From Acidobacteriota bacterium (GTDB taxonomy: Bacteria; Acidobacteriota; Blastocatellia; RBC074), in the NCBI GenBank assembly GCA_016196035.1, contig JACPYM010000090.1:1-64000 (forward strand): a stretch of DNA of 64,000 nt, read 5' to 3'. The position numbers and the translations under genes were made by a program. Positions 57,301 to 64,000 of the stretch are shown here, one piece after another. How positions within the stretch are numbered: position 1 is the first letter of the stretch; each line of letters opens with the position of its first letter. Below the pieces are notes generated by a model that saw only the letters and a program-made list of their open reading frames with translations, was not told the origin of the DNA and searched no databases.

Positions 57301-58235
57301 CCGCGCCGTTGCGCCGCGCCGATGTGCCCATCGGTTTTGCCGCCGTCGAGGCCTGGGGGCAGAACGGCACGACCGGCGGCGCGGGCGGCCAAACCGTCAC
57401 CGTCACAACGGCGAATGAATTTCTGCAAGCCATCGCGCGGCCCGAACCGCTCATCATTCGCGTCAGCGGCATGCTCGCCTTGCCGCCGCGTATGCACAGC
57501 GTGGCTTCCAACAAAACGCTCATTGGTGTCGGCGCGAACTCGGGCTTCACCAACGGCGGCTTGCTCATCGGCTTGCCCTTCCGCGAAGGCGTCACCGAAC
57601 CGCCGGTTGACGCGGTCAAAAACGTCATCGTGCGCAATCTGCGCTTTGCCAATGCGGCGGATGACGCGATCAACATTCAGATGTTCGCGCATCACATCTG
57701 GATAGATCATTGCGATCTGAGCAATGCGTTCGACGGGCTGATTGATATTCGTTTCGGTTCGAGTTATGTCACCGTGTCGTGGAACCGGTTCAGCCAGCAC
57801 AGCAAGACTTCGCTGGTGGGTGCGGACGATAGCAACGCGGCGCTGGACGTGGGCCGTTTGAAAGTCACCTATCATCACAACTGGTTTGACGGCACGACTG
57901 AACGCCATCCGCGCGTGCGTTACGGCGAACCCGTGCATGTGTTCAACAACTTTTATCTGAACAACAGCGGTTATGGTGTTGGCTGTTACCAGCAATCCGG
58001 TTGTGTAATCGAAGGCAATTATTTCGAGAATGTCGCCGTGCCCATCACGATCACCGGCCCGACCGAAGCCGGGCGCGCGGTCGAACGAAACAACTTTTTT
58101 GTGCGCAGCGGCGTGCCTGTCGTAGGTGGCGCGGTGCTTGAGCCGCAGACGTTTTACGGTTATGTGTTAGACCCGCCCGCCGATGTGCGTGCGCTCGTGG
58201 CGCGCGACGCGGGCGTGGGCAAGTTGCGATTTTAG
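54387..58235 (+). CDS. Multidomain pectinase: Ig-like domains, pectin methylesterase (CE8) and pectate lyase (PL1)
   Basis: The 1282-residue exported protein carries an N-terminal beta domain of unknown type (about 28-270), two Ig-like domains (about 274-455; YQWQKNGVD, YQWFKNGAL), a Big_5/SbsA-like Ig domain (about 455-590), a CE8 methylesterase (about 594-890; D722 in SFQDT, D742 in GDVDFMWG), a linker beta domain (about 905-975) and a PL1 lyase (about 977-1282; WIDHCDLSNAFDG with D1110, RHPRVRYG with catalytic-type R1176). CE8 makes the de-esterified galacturonan that PL1 cleaves, so the two steps are joined in one chain. Start overlaps the previous stop by 4 bp, so translation is coupled. 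It has no cell-surface sorting signal that I can see. Confidence 0.9.
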   Translation: MRSPRIYLLLATLLGLTLWAVDWRGLAAALIDDRFADGNSQNQNLANNSLRVFNGRANTVRTDATGSVSFEVTNAGGSEAFWAYFTNAGAPVTLGVGDALSVALDFSVSGFGGTGQDVRFGVLDSLGTRNTTNLTAGMNDATFINDTGYGLQYYASGAGNPFVIGRRALLTGGNIFNNFGDFATISTGTSGATARQPLENNVPYTLSYTITRVSANETQIEAAVTGGALNGLTYKVVESSIAPQTTFDYFAFRIAGPTFATKLTFTRLLVDYTPQPPVITSQPQPSTLTVQVGGNVTFAIAARGDVPAYQWQKNGVDVAGNASARTATLNLTNVQLGDAGDYTCVVSNAGGSVRSNPAKLNVTTDQVPPAPAIAQQPRDTTVVAGAAASLSVTATGANLVYQWFKNGALIPQANEASLRFASAQISDAANYTVVISNSSGSVLSAAARLLVVSAMSVVQTAPLGGAMNVCIDAPLTLTFDQAPRQGTSGRIQVYRLDANDNGVLVDAIDLSLAGQSRSVGSASTTFNYYPVLLDGNTATITLHRALDYQQRYYVTLEPGVLTDASGAPFAGLDETKALRFTTKTLGPPLGATSLWVAVDGTGDFCTVQGALDFVPVNNTQPVNITVARGTYNEIVYVPSNKPFITVRGADRDLTRIQYANNAVLNPTSTVTRTMFGVDAPDFTLENITLHNTTAKGGSQAEAFRGNNQRLTLNRVSLFSFQDTLMLQGRAFVNDSYIEGDVDFMWGSGAVFFQNCELKANNAGFYTQIRNGQSGNGNVYVNCRLTSTPGLTGVYLARIDPTVFPYSQVAFINCAMGPHILPVGWQLNNAATAPNVQFWEYGSKTLNDAPLDVSQRAPFARQLSADEAARWSDPAFVLGNWTPTTLTASPSLALEETLTVNLLAPAATVASDTVGLYRVSAADAESLTRQSLAAAQNGVLRFARPAQAGRYEFRYLRGDGARVATSNIVTVPAAPLRRADVPIGFAAVEAWGQNGTTGGAGGQTVTVTTANEFLQAIARPEPLIIRVSGMLALPPRMHSVASNKTLIGVGANSGFTNGGLLIGLPFREGVTEPPVDAVKNVIVRNLRFANAADDAINIQMFAHHIWIDHCDLSNAFDGLIDIRFGSSYVTVSWNRFSQHSKTSLVGADDSNAALDVGRLKVTYHHNWFDGTTERHPRVRYGEPVHVFNNFYLNNSGYGVGCYQQSGCVIEGNYFENVAVPITITGPTEAGRAVERNNFFVRSGVPVVGGAVLEPQTFYGYVLDPPADVRALVARDAGVGKLRF

Positions 58236-58273
58236 ATCGGGTTTCACTTTGGTGTACGGGAAAACCGTGCAGC

Positions 58274-58370
58274 GGGACAGTACCGCGCGCGTCAGCAAGC
58301 GGCGCATTGGCGGTTCGGCCAATGGGGCAAGCTTGACGCCACCGCTTGCTGACGCGCGCGGTACTGTCCC
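58274..58370. repeat. Long inverted repeat between the CE8-PL1 and PL10 genes
   Basis: Perfect 29-bp arms (58274-58302, 58342-58370), containing GGGACAGTACCGCGCGCGTC, enclose a 39-nt loop. AGC lies just outside both ends. It sits in the 217-bp intergenic gap. Confidence 0.92.
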
Positions 58371-58452
58371 AGCGTCAACTGATTCCCGTATATGCAATTG
58401 CAAACCGCTCTCATTGCTTGCTGCATACAGTTGAGGGCCGGAGCCAACAAAC

Positions 58453-60405
58453 ATGAAACAAATTTGCTGCTTATTCTTCGTCTGGTTCGCGTGGCTGGGC
58501 GTCAGCGCATTCGGTCAAGACGCCGCACCGCATTACCTGTTCGCCTATTTCAAAAACAACGGTGAGGACGGCTTGCATCTGGCCCACAGCCGCGATGGCC
58601 TGAAATGGCAGCCGCTCAACAATGACAAGTCGTACCTGACGCCGCAGGTGGGCAGCCAGAAGCTGATGCGCGATCCCTGCATTCTGCCGGGGCCGGACGG
58701 CGTCTTTCATCTGGTCTGGACGACCGGTTGGGAAGGCCGCGACATCGGCATCGCGCATTCCAAAGACCTCCTCAACTGGTCGGAGCAGCAAACGATTCCC
58801 GTGATGGCGCACGAACCGACGGCGCTGAATTGCTGGGCGCCGGAGATTTTTTATGACACGGCGAACCGGCAATACCTGATCTTCTGGTCAACGACCATCC
58901 CCGGCAAGTTTCCTGAAACCGCAGGCTCGGCGGGCAAGGGCCGCAACCATCGCATCTATTACGTGACGACAAAGGATTTCAAAAGCTACAGCCAAGCGGC
59001 GGTGTTTTATGACGGCGGCTTCAACGTAATTGATGCAACCGTGGTTCAGGATGCCCAACGCTTCGTAATGATCGTCAAGGACGAGACTGAATTGCCGGTG
59101 GCCAAAAAGCATCTGCGTCTTGCGACCAGCGATAAGGCCGTCGGGCCATACAGCGCGGCCTCGCCCGCCTTCACCAAAGATTGGGTCGAAGGGCCGACGG
59201 CGCTGAAGCTGGGACAGGAATGGATTGTTTACTACGACGAATACCGCGACCACCGCTACGGCGCGCTCAAAACGCGTGATTGGAAAAGCTGGGAAAACAT
59301 CAGTGAGCAACTCAGCTTTCCGGCGGGCGTGCGGCACGGCACTGCCTTCGCCGTTTCGGCCAACATCCTCGCGGGGTTGCAAGGACAGCAGCCGCAAATC
59401 GCCTGGCGCAATGCGCTGCGGCAAAGCGCCGGCTGGTACGGCAGCGACGAAGCCGTGCGCGTGGCCGACAACGTGCTGCTTTACCAACGCGACACGGGCG
59501 GCTGGCCGAAGAACACCGAGATGGCGAAGCTGCTCACCGCAGGCGAGCGCGCCGAACTGAACGAAAACAAAGATCACCTGGATTCGACGATTGATAACGG
59601 CGCGACTTACACACAGCTTGAATATCTCGCCCGCGTGTTCAGCGCGACCAAACAGGAGCGGTTCAAAACAGCCTTCTTCAAAGGGCTGGATTACCTGCTG
59701 CAAGCGCAATACGCGAACGGCGGCTGGCCGCAGTATTTCCCGCTGCGCAAAGGTTATTACACGCACATCACCTACAACGATGATGCGATGATCGGTGTGC
59801 TGCGCTTGCTGCGGGACATCACGCGCAAGCAGCCGGAATATGGCTTTGTAGATGACCCGCGCCGTCAGCGCGCTGGGCAAGCCGTCGCCAAGGGAATTGA
59901 ATGCATCCTGAAAACACAGATTGTGGTGGACGGCAAACGCACCGCGTGGTGCGCGCAACACGACGAAGTGACACTCGCTCCCGCCAAGGCGCGCGCGTAT
60001 GAACATCCTTCGCTCAGCGGCAGCGAGAGCGTCGGGATCGTGCGCTTTCTGATGGAGATAGAGAACCCCGATGCGCGTGTCAGCAACGCGATTGAAGCCG
60101 CCGTCGCCTGGCTCAAGGCGGTGCAGGTCAACGGCTTCCGCTATTACGACAAACGTGATGCGGCGTTGGAAAAAGGCTATGACCGGGTGCTCGAAGCCGC
60201 GGCCAATGCCGGGCCGCTCTGGGCGCGCTTTTACGAAATCGGCACCAATCGCCCGATCTTCAGTGGACGGGATAGCATCATCAAATACAGTGTGTCCGAG
60301 ATTGAACACGAACGGCGCACCGGTTACGGCTGGTATTCAGACCGCGCGGCAGATTTGCTGGCGAAAGAGTACCCGGCGTGGTGGGCGAAACAAGAGAAAC
60401 GATAA
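58453..60405 (+). CDS. GH43-like propeller fused to pectate lyase (PL10)
   Basis: The 650-residue exported protein (signal LFFVWFAWLGVSAFGQ) has two catalytic-type modules. Residues about 22-300 form a GH43-type five-bladed propeller (HLAHSRDGLKW, MRDPCILPGPDG, WAPEIFYD, DATVVQD, DWVEGPTALKLG), although the exact catalytic triad is not certain. Residues about 314-645 are a PL10 pectate lyase (alpha/alpha toroid; DTGGWPKNTEM, STIDNGATYTQL, YLLQAQYANGGWPQYFP, YNDDAMIGVL). The lyase cleaves polygalacturonate; the propeller could remove arabinose side chains or act as a binding module. ATG 58453 follows GCCGGAG. The next gene, GH28-CE12, lies beyond a palindrome. Confidence 0.88.
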   Translation: MKQICCLFFVWFAWLGVSAFGQDAAPHYLFAYFKNNGEDGLHLAHSRDGLKWQPLNNDKSYLTPQVGSQKLMRDPCILPGPDGVFHLVWTTGWEGRDIGIAHSKDLLNWSEQQTIPVMAHEPTALNCWAPEIFYDTANRQYLIFWSTTIPGKFPETAGSAGKGRNHRIYYVTTKDFKSYSQAAVFYDGGFNVIDATVVQDAQRFVMIVKDETELPVAKKHLRLATSDKAVGPYSAASPAFTKDWVEGPTALKLGQEWIVYYDEYRDHRYGALKTRDWKSWENISEQLSFPAGVRHGTAFAVSANILAGLQGQQPQIAWRNALRQSAGWYGSDEAVRVADNVLLYQRDTGGWPKNTEMAKLLTAGERAELNENKDHLDSTIDNGATYTQLEYLARVFSATKQERFKTAFFKGLDYLLQAQYANGGWPQYFPLRKGYYTHITYNDDAMIGVLRLLRDITRKQPEYGFVDDPRRQRAGQAVAKGIECILKTQIVVDGKRTAWCAQHDEVTLAPAKARAYEHPSLSGSESVGIVRFLMEIENPDARVSNAIEAAVAWLKAVQVNGFRYYDKRDAALEKGYDRVLEAAANAGPLWARFYEIGTNRPIFSGRDSIIKYSVSEIEHERRTGYGWYSDRAADLLAKEYPAWWAKQEKR

Positions 60406-60409
60406 GCAT

Positions 60410-60497
60410 GTACAGCAGGCTGCCAGCCTGCTGCTGCTTTGAATGAAAGCCAATTGGCTCGACGCGCTGGCCCCAGCAGGCTGGCAGCCTGCTGTAC
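60410..60497. repeat. REP-like doublet, TACAGCAG family (copy 2)
   Basis: Perfect 24-bp arms (60410-60433, 60474-60497). Each arm folds as CAGCAGGCT-GCC-AGCCTGCTG. It fills the 103-bp gap between the PL10 and GH28 genes, ending just before the GAGAGGA ribosome site. Confidence 0.93.
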
Positions 60498-60508
60498 GAG
60501 AGGAAGCT

Positions 60509-62515
60509 ATGAACGACCGACGCACATTCATCAAAACACTCGCGGCCACCGGCACTGTCTTTTGGCTGCCGTTACCTGCGCCGACCTCTGCTGCCGTTGA
60601 AGACCCGTGGACACAGGTGCCCGCCATCCTGCGCCGCATCAACCCCCCCGTCTTCCCGAAACGCGATTTCGTCATCACCAAATACGGCGCGGTCACGGGC
60701 GGCCAGCGCGATTGCACTGACGCGATTCGTAAAGCCATCGTGGCGTGCAACAAAGCGGGCGGCGGGCGCGTCGTCGTGCCGCCGGGCGAATTCCTGACGG
60801 GCGCGATTCATTTGCTGAGCAACGTCAATCTGCACGTCAGCGCGGGCGCGACGCTCAAGTTCAGCCAGGACACCAAACAGTATCTACCCCTCGTCTTCAC
60901 GCGCTGGGAAGGCGTCGAGTTGATGAATTACTCGCCGTTCATTTACGCCATTGAGCAGCGCAACATCGCTATCACCGGCGCGGGCACGTTGGATGGACAG
61001 GCCGACGAGACGCATTGGTGGCCGTGGAAAGGGCGCGGGCGCGGCGCCGAAACGCAGGACAAGGCGCGCAATCGTTTGATCGAGATGGGCGAACAGAATG
61101 TGCCCGTCAGCGAGCGCGTCTTTGGCGAAGGCTCTTTCTTACGCCCGAATTTCATTCAACCCTATCGCTGTCAAAACGTGTTGATCGAGGGCGTGACGAT
61201 CAAGCGTTCGCCGATGTGGGAGATTCATCCCGTGCTTTGCCGCAACGTCACCGTACAGGACGTCAAGATCAGCAGCCACGGCCCGAACAACGACGGTTGC
61301 GATCCCGAATCGTGCACGGATGTGCTCATCAAGGATTGTTCTTTTGACACAGGCGACGATTGCATTGCCATCAAATCGGGCCGCAACGGCGACGGCCGCC
61401 GCGTCAACGTGCCGACCGAAAACGTCATCATTCAAGGTTGCGAAATGAAAGACGGCCACGGCGGCGTCACTATCGGCAGCGAGATTTCGGGCAGCGTGCG
61501 CAATGTCTTTGCCGAGAACTGCAAGATGGATAGCCCACATCTGGATCGTGCGTTGCGGCTGAAAACCAATGCCGTGCGCGGCGGCACGCTCGAAAACATT
61601 CATATGCGCAACGTTCAGATCGGGCAGGTCAGCGATGCGATTGTTTCGGTTGATTTCACTTACGAAGAAGGTGAGAAGGGCACGTTCATGCCGGCTGTGC
61701 GTAATGTCAGTGTGCGCGAGGTGACCAGTCAGAAAAGCAATTTCGCCCTGTATCTGCGCGGCTTTGAGAAAGCGCCGATCACCGACATCCGGCTGGAAAA
61801 TTGCACCTTCGAGAACGTGGCGCGAGCGAGCGTTTACGAATACGCGCACGATGTGCGGCTCAGCAACGTGAAGATCAATGGCGCGAAACCAGTGCGCATT
61901 GCCTTGGTCGGCGATTCGACCGTGACCGAAGGTTCCGGCTGGGGCGTCGGGTTCAGAGAACGTTTGAGCGCGACAGTCGAATGTATGAATCAGGCGCGCA
62001 ATGGGCGCAGTTCGCGCAGCTATATTGCCGAGGGCCACTGGCAATGCGCCCTCGCGCAACACGGCGATTACGTTTTGATTCAATTCGGCCACAACGATCA
62101 GCCGGGCAAGGGGCCGGAGCGCGAGACCGTGGCCGGGACAACCTACAAAGATTTTCTGCGCCGTTACGTGGACGAGGCGCGCGCGGCGAATGCGAAACCC
62201 GTGCTGGTCACTTCGTTGGCGCGCCGCAATTTCAACGCTGAGGGTAAGGTGGCCGACGACATCCTCGCCACTTATGCTGAAGCTTGCCGTCAGGTTGCGG
62301 CGGAAAAGAATGCGCCGCTGCTTGATCTGCACGCGCGCAGCATCGAGTTGCTCAATCATTTGGGCAAAGCCGGTACGGCTGAGTTTGATGTGAAGAAAGA
62401 AGACGGCACTCCCGACACCACGCACCTGTCGCGCAAGGGCAGCGCGGTGTTTGGGAAAATGGTGGCGGATGAGTTGGTCAAAGTCGTGCCGGAATTGCAA
62501 AGTAAGTTGCGCTGA
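60509..62515 (+). CDS. Polygalacturonase (GH28) fused to rhamnogalacturonan acetylesterase (CE12)
   Basis: The 668-residue protein has a Tat signal (MNDRRTFIKTLAATGTVFWLPL), a GH28 beta-helix (about 45-455; D262 in PNNDGCDPESC, D283/D284 in DTGDDCIAIKSG, H317 in GHGGVTIGSE) and a C-terminal CE12 SGNH domain (about 460-668; S470 in VGDSTVTEG, FGHND, D636/H639 in DTTHLS). The GH28 domain cleaves galacturonic linkages in pectin or rhamnogalacturonan and the CE12 domain removes acetyl groups that block them. GAGAGGA sets ATG 60509; the 22 extra in-frame codons upstream come from the repeat and are rejected. A long palindrome follows. Confidence 0.92.
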   Translation: MNDRRTFIKTLAATGTVFWLPLPAPTSAAVEDPWTQVPAILRRINPPVFPKRDFVITKYGAVTGGQRDCTDAIRKAIVACNKAGGGRVVVPPGEFLTGAIHLLSNVNLHVSAGATLKFSQDTKQYLPLVFTRWEGVELMNYSPFIYAIEQRNIAITGAGTLDGQADETHWWPWKGRGRGAETQDKARNRLIEMGEQNVPVSERVFGEGSFLRPNFIQPYRCQNVLIEGVTIKRSPMWEIHPVLCRNVTVQDVKISSHGPNNDGCDPESCTDVLIKDCSFDTGDDCIAIKSGRNGDGRRVNVPTENVIIQGCEMKDGHGGVTIGSEISGSVRNVFAENCKMDSPHLDRALRLKTNAVRGGTLENIHMRNVQIGQVSDAIVSVDFTYEEGEKGTFMPAVRNVSVREVTSQKSNFALYLRGFEKAPITDIRLENCTFENVARASVYEYAHDVRLSNVKINGAKPVRIALVGDSTVTEGSGWGVGFRERLSATVECMNQARNGRSSRSYIAEGHWQCALAQHGDYVLIQFGHNDQPGKGPERETVAGTTYKDFLRRYVDEARAANAKPVLVTSLARRNFNAEGKVADDILATYAEACRQVAAEKNAPLLDLHARSIELLNHLGKAGTAEFDVKKEDGTPDTTHLSRKGSAVFGKMVADELVKVVPELQSKLR

Positions 62516-62518
62516 ACC

Positions 62519-62640
62519 CTGGGTACGCACCGCTCCCAGCGTGCAGTCATGGCCTGAGACGGATAAAGACCGGAGGGATTTCCTTTCAGCATCAGCCTGT
62601 CTGATTTCAAGACGGCACGCTGGAAGCGGTGCGTACCCAG
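62519..62640. repeat. Long inverted repeat, GGTACGCACCGC family (copy 2)
   Basis: Arms of 26 bp (62519-62544, 62615-62640) pair with one mismatch and share the arm sequence of the element at 16699-16794. It begins 3 bp after the GH28-CE12 stop. Confidence 0.9.
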
Positions 62641-62749
62641 GAGTGTCGCTCCCAGCGGTTGCATCCCCTCTTTTCAAAGCGTATCTTTCCCGCCGTCGCA
62701 ACCCACTCCTTCCAATCAATTCAAACTTAACTTGCAGGAGGCACGCGCT

Positions 62750-64000
62750 ATGAAACAGCAGCACAGCATTCTGATGACACTCTTCTTGGCAGCCGCGCTG
62801 GCATTGGTCTTAACGCCGGGCGCTTCCATATCAGCACAGCAAAGTGGGGCCGCTCCCGCCAAGGCCGAAGGCGGCAAACGCCCCATCGAAATGAAAGACA
62901 TTCTGGCGTGGAAGCGGCTGGGCACGGCCACGGTTTCCAACGACGGCAAGTATTTCGCCTACAAGTTGACGCCGACCGAGGGCGATGGCGAAGCCGTGTT
63001 GCGTCGCGTGGCCGATGACAAAGAGTGGCGCTTCGCCATCGGCGAATCGGCTGGATTCGGTGGCGGTGGCGGTGGCGGCGCGTTTGGCGAGGGGCCGGTG
63101 GCGCGTGAATTGGCGTTTTCGGAAGATGGCAACTGGTTCGCTTTCACGGTCTATCCCGGCGCCAAAGAGGCCAAGCGATTGAAGCGCGAGCGCAAACCGT
63201 TGCAAAACAAAATCACGCTCGTCGAATTGGCGACTGAAAAGAAAACCGAGTTTGAGAAGATCAGACGTTTTGCCTTTTCGGCGGAGAACGCCGCGTGGAT
63301 CGCGCTGCATCGTTACGGCGCTGAGGCCGCGCCGGCTGGACCAACAGTAGCGACGGGGCCGCCGTCTGGTGCGCCTGCGGGCGGCGGCGCGGCTGCGCCC
63401 GAACGCGCGACGGGTTCGGATTTGATCCTGCACGAACTGGCGACGGGCAATGAACTCAACGTCGGCAACGTCGCCGATTTCGCCTTCAACAAAAAGGGCG
63501 ACTGGCTGGCGTGGACGATTGATGCGACTGACAAGGTTGGCAACGGCATTCAAGTGCGCAATATGAGCAATGGCGCAGTCTTGCCGCTCGATAGCGACAA
63601 GGCCGTCTATCGCGGCTTGAACTGGACGGAGAAGGGTGAGGCGCTGGCTGCGGTGAAAGGCGTCGAGGACAAAGGCTTCGAGGATAAGCTTTACAGCTTG
63701 GTCGCGGTTACGTTCAGCAGCGGCACGCCGCAAAAGACTGTGTACGATCCGCGCCAGGACAAAGATTTCCCTGCCGGGCTTTCGGTCAGCCCGAATCGTT
63801 CGCCAGCCTGGACGGACGATCTGAGCGCCGTGCTTTTCGGTATTCAGGAAGTGAAACGCAAGAAGCCAGGACGCGAGGGCGAAGCGAAAGCGCCCGAAAC
63901 AGTAGCTGTTACTGCGGCTGCTCCGCCTGCCGGGATGCGTCCACCACAGGACGAAACCGAAAAACCTGATCTGGTGTTGTGGCATTGGCAGGACAAACGT
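62750..64000 (+). CDS. S9 (prolyl oligopeptidase) family peptidase, N-terminal part, cut by the window edge
   Basis: An AGGAGG site (62735-62740) precedes ATG 62750, and the frame stays open for 417 codons to the window end. The protein has a signal peptide (LMTLFLAAALALVLTPGASISAQ), then KRPIEMKDILAWKRLGTATVSNDGKYFAYKLTP and repeated propeller-type blocks (GDWLAWTID, AAWIALHRYG), the N-terminal beta-propeller layout of S9 acylaminoacyl/dipeptidyl peptidases. Gly- and Ala/Pro-rich insertions occur near residues 104-113 and 200-225. The hydrolase domain with Ser-Asp-His would lie beyond the edge, so the peptidase call is by family resemblance only. It is separated from the pectin genes by a long palindrome and need not belong to them. 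Confidence 0.75.
   Translation, partial: MKQQHSILMTLFLAAALALVLTPGASISAQQSGAAPAKAEGGKRPIEMKDILAWKRLGTATVSNDGKYFAYKLTPTEGDGEAVLRRVADDKEWRFAIGESAGFGGGGGGGAFGEGPVARELAFSEDGNWFAFTVYPGAKEAKRLKRERKPLQNKITLVELATEKKTEFEKIRRFAFSAENAAWIALHRYGAEAAPAGPTVATGPPSGAPAGGGAAAPERATGSDLILHELATGNELNVGNVADFAFNKKGDWLAWTIDATDKVGNGIQVRNMSNGAVLPLDSDKAVYRGLNWTEKGEALAAVKGVEDKGFEDKLYSLVAVTFSSGTPQKTVYDPRQDKDFPAGLSVSPNRSPAWTDDLSAVLFGIQEVKRKKPGREGEAKAPETVAVTAAAPPAGMRPPQDETEKPDLVLWHWQDKR

Overview
The window looks like Acidobacteriota chromosome, probably class Blastocatellia (inferred, not proven). The support is indirect. It has four very long Oar-type TonB-dependent receptors with a carboxypeptidase-regulatory-like domain and no SusD partner, many Tat- or Sec-exported carbohydrate enzymes, a PQQ-type propeller protein with the DWPSFRGP signature, and moderately high GC. 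No rRNA, tRNA or CRISPR array was found.

Layout. Positions 1-10510 are mixed housekeeping and accessory genes: a membrane-anchored PQQ-like propeller protein, a 2-oxoacid:ferredoxin oxidoreductase pair (korA, korB) with a NuoI-like 2x[4Fe-4S] protein, a C25-type cysteine peptidase with a small partner, and a frameshifted hexuronate-type MFS transporter. Positions 11158-62515 form one large plus-strand pectin and rhamnogalacturonan utilisation region, with only an outer-membrane protein gene and a LysR gene on the minus strand. It holds four TonB receptors, three CE12-type esterase domains, two PL22 oligogalacturonate lyases, one intact PL11 rhamnogalacturonan lyase and the remnant of a second, two GH51 arabinofuranosidases, a GH106 rhamnosidase, and four fusion enzymes (CE8-esterase, Ig-CE8-PL1, GH43-PL10, GH28-CE12). 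A cassette of isomerase, Gfo/Idh/MocA oxidoreductase and DUF1080 protein resembles the 3-keto-glycoside cleavage route. A small sugar-phosphate/flavin/DoxX operon lies at 48406-50859. The window ends inside an S9-type peptidase gene.

How the genes work together (inferred). CE8 and CE12 esterases strip methyl and acetyl groups. PL1, PL10, PL11 and GH28 cut homogalacturonan and rhamnogalacturonan backbones. GH51, GH43-like and GH106 enzymes remove arabinose and rhamnose. PL22 cleaves the resulting unsaturated oligogalacturonides, and TonB receptors and an MFS carrier import products.

The most unusual feature is between the genes. Almost every gap in the window carries a long inverted repeat, in more than ten sequence families. 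In many families each arm is itself a small hairpin, the architecture of REP doublets (REPINs). Three elements behave like true transposable units with target-site duplications. Two share terminal repeats CTTGTCATTACCCAAATC and have 10-bp duplications. One of these sits inside a third element that has an 8-bp duplication, lies 33 bp upstream of a GH51 start codon, and also contains a further REP-like doublet.
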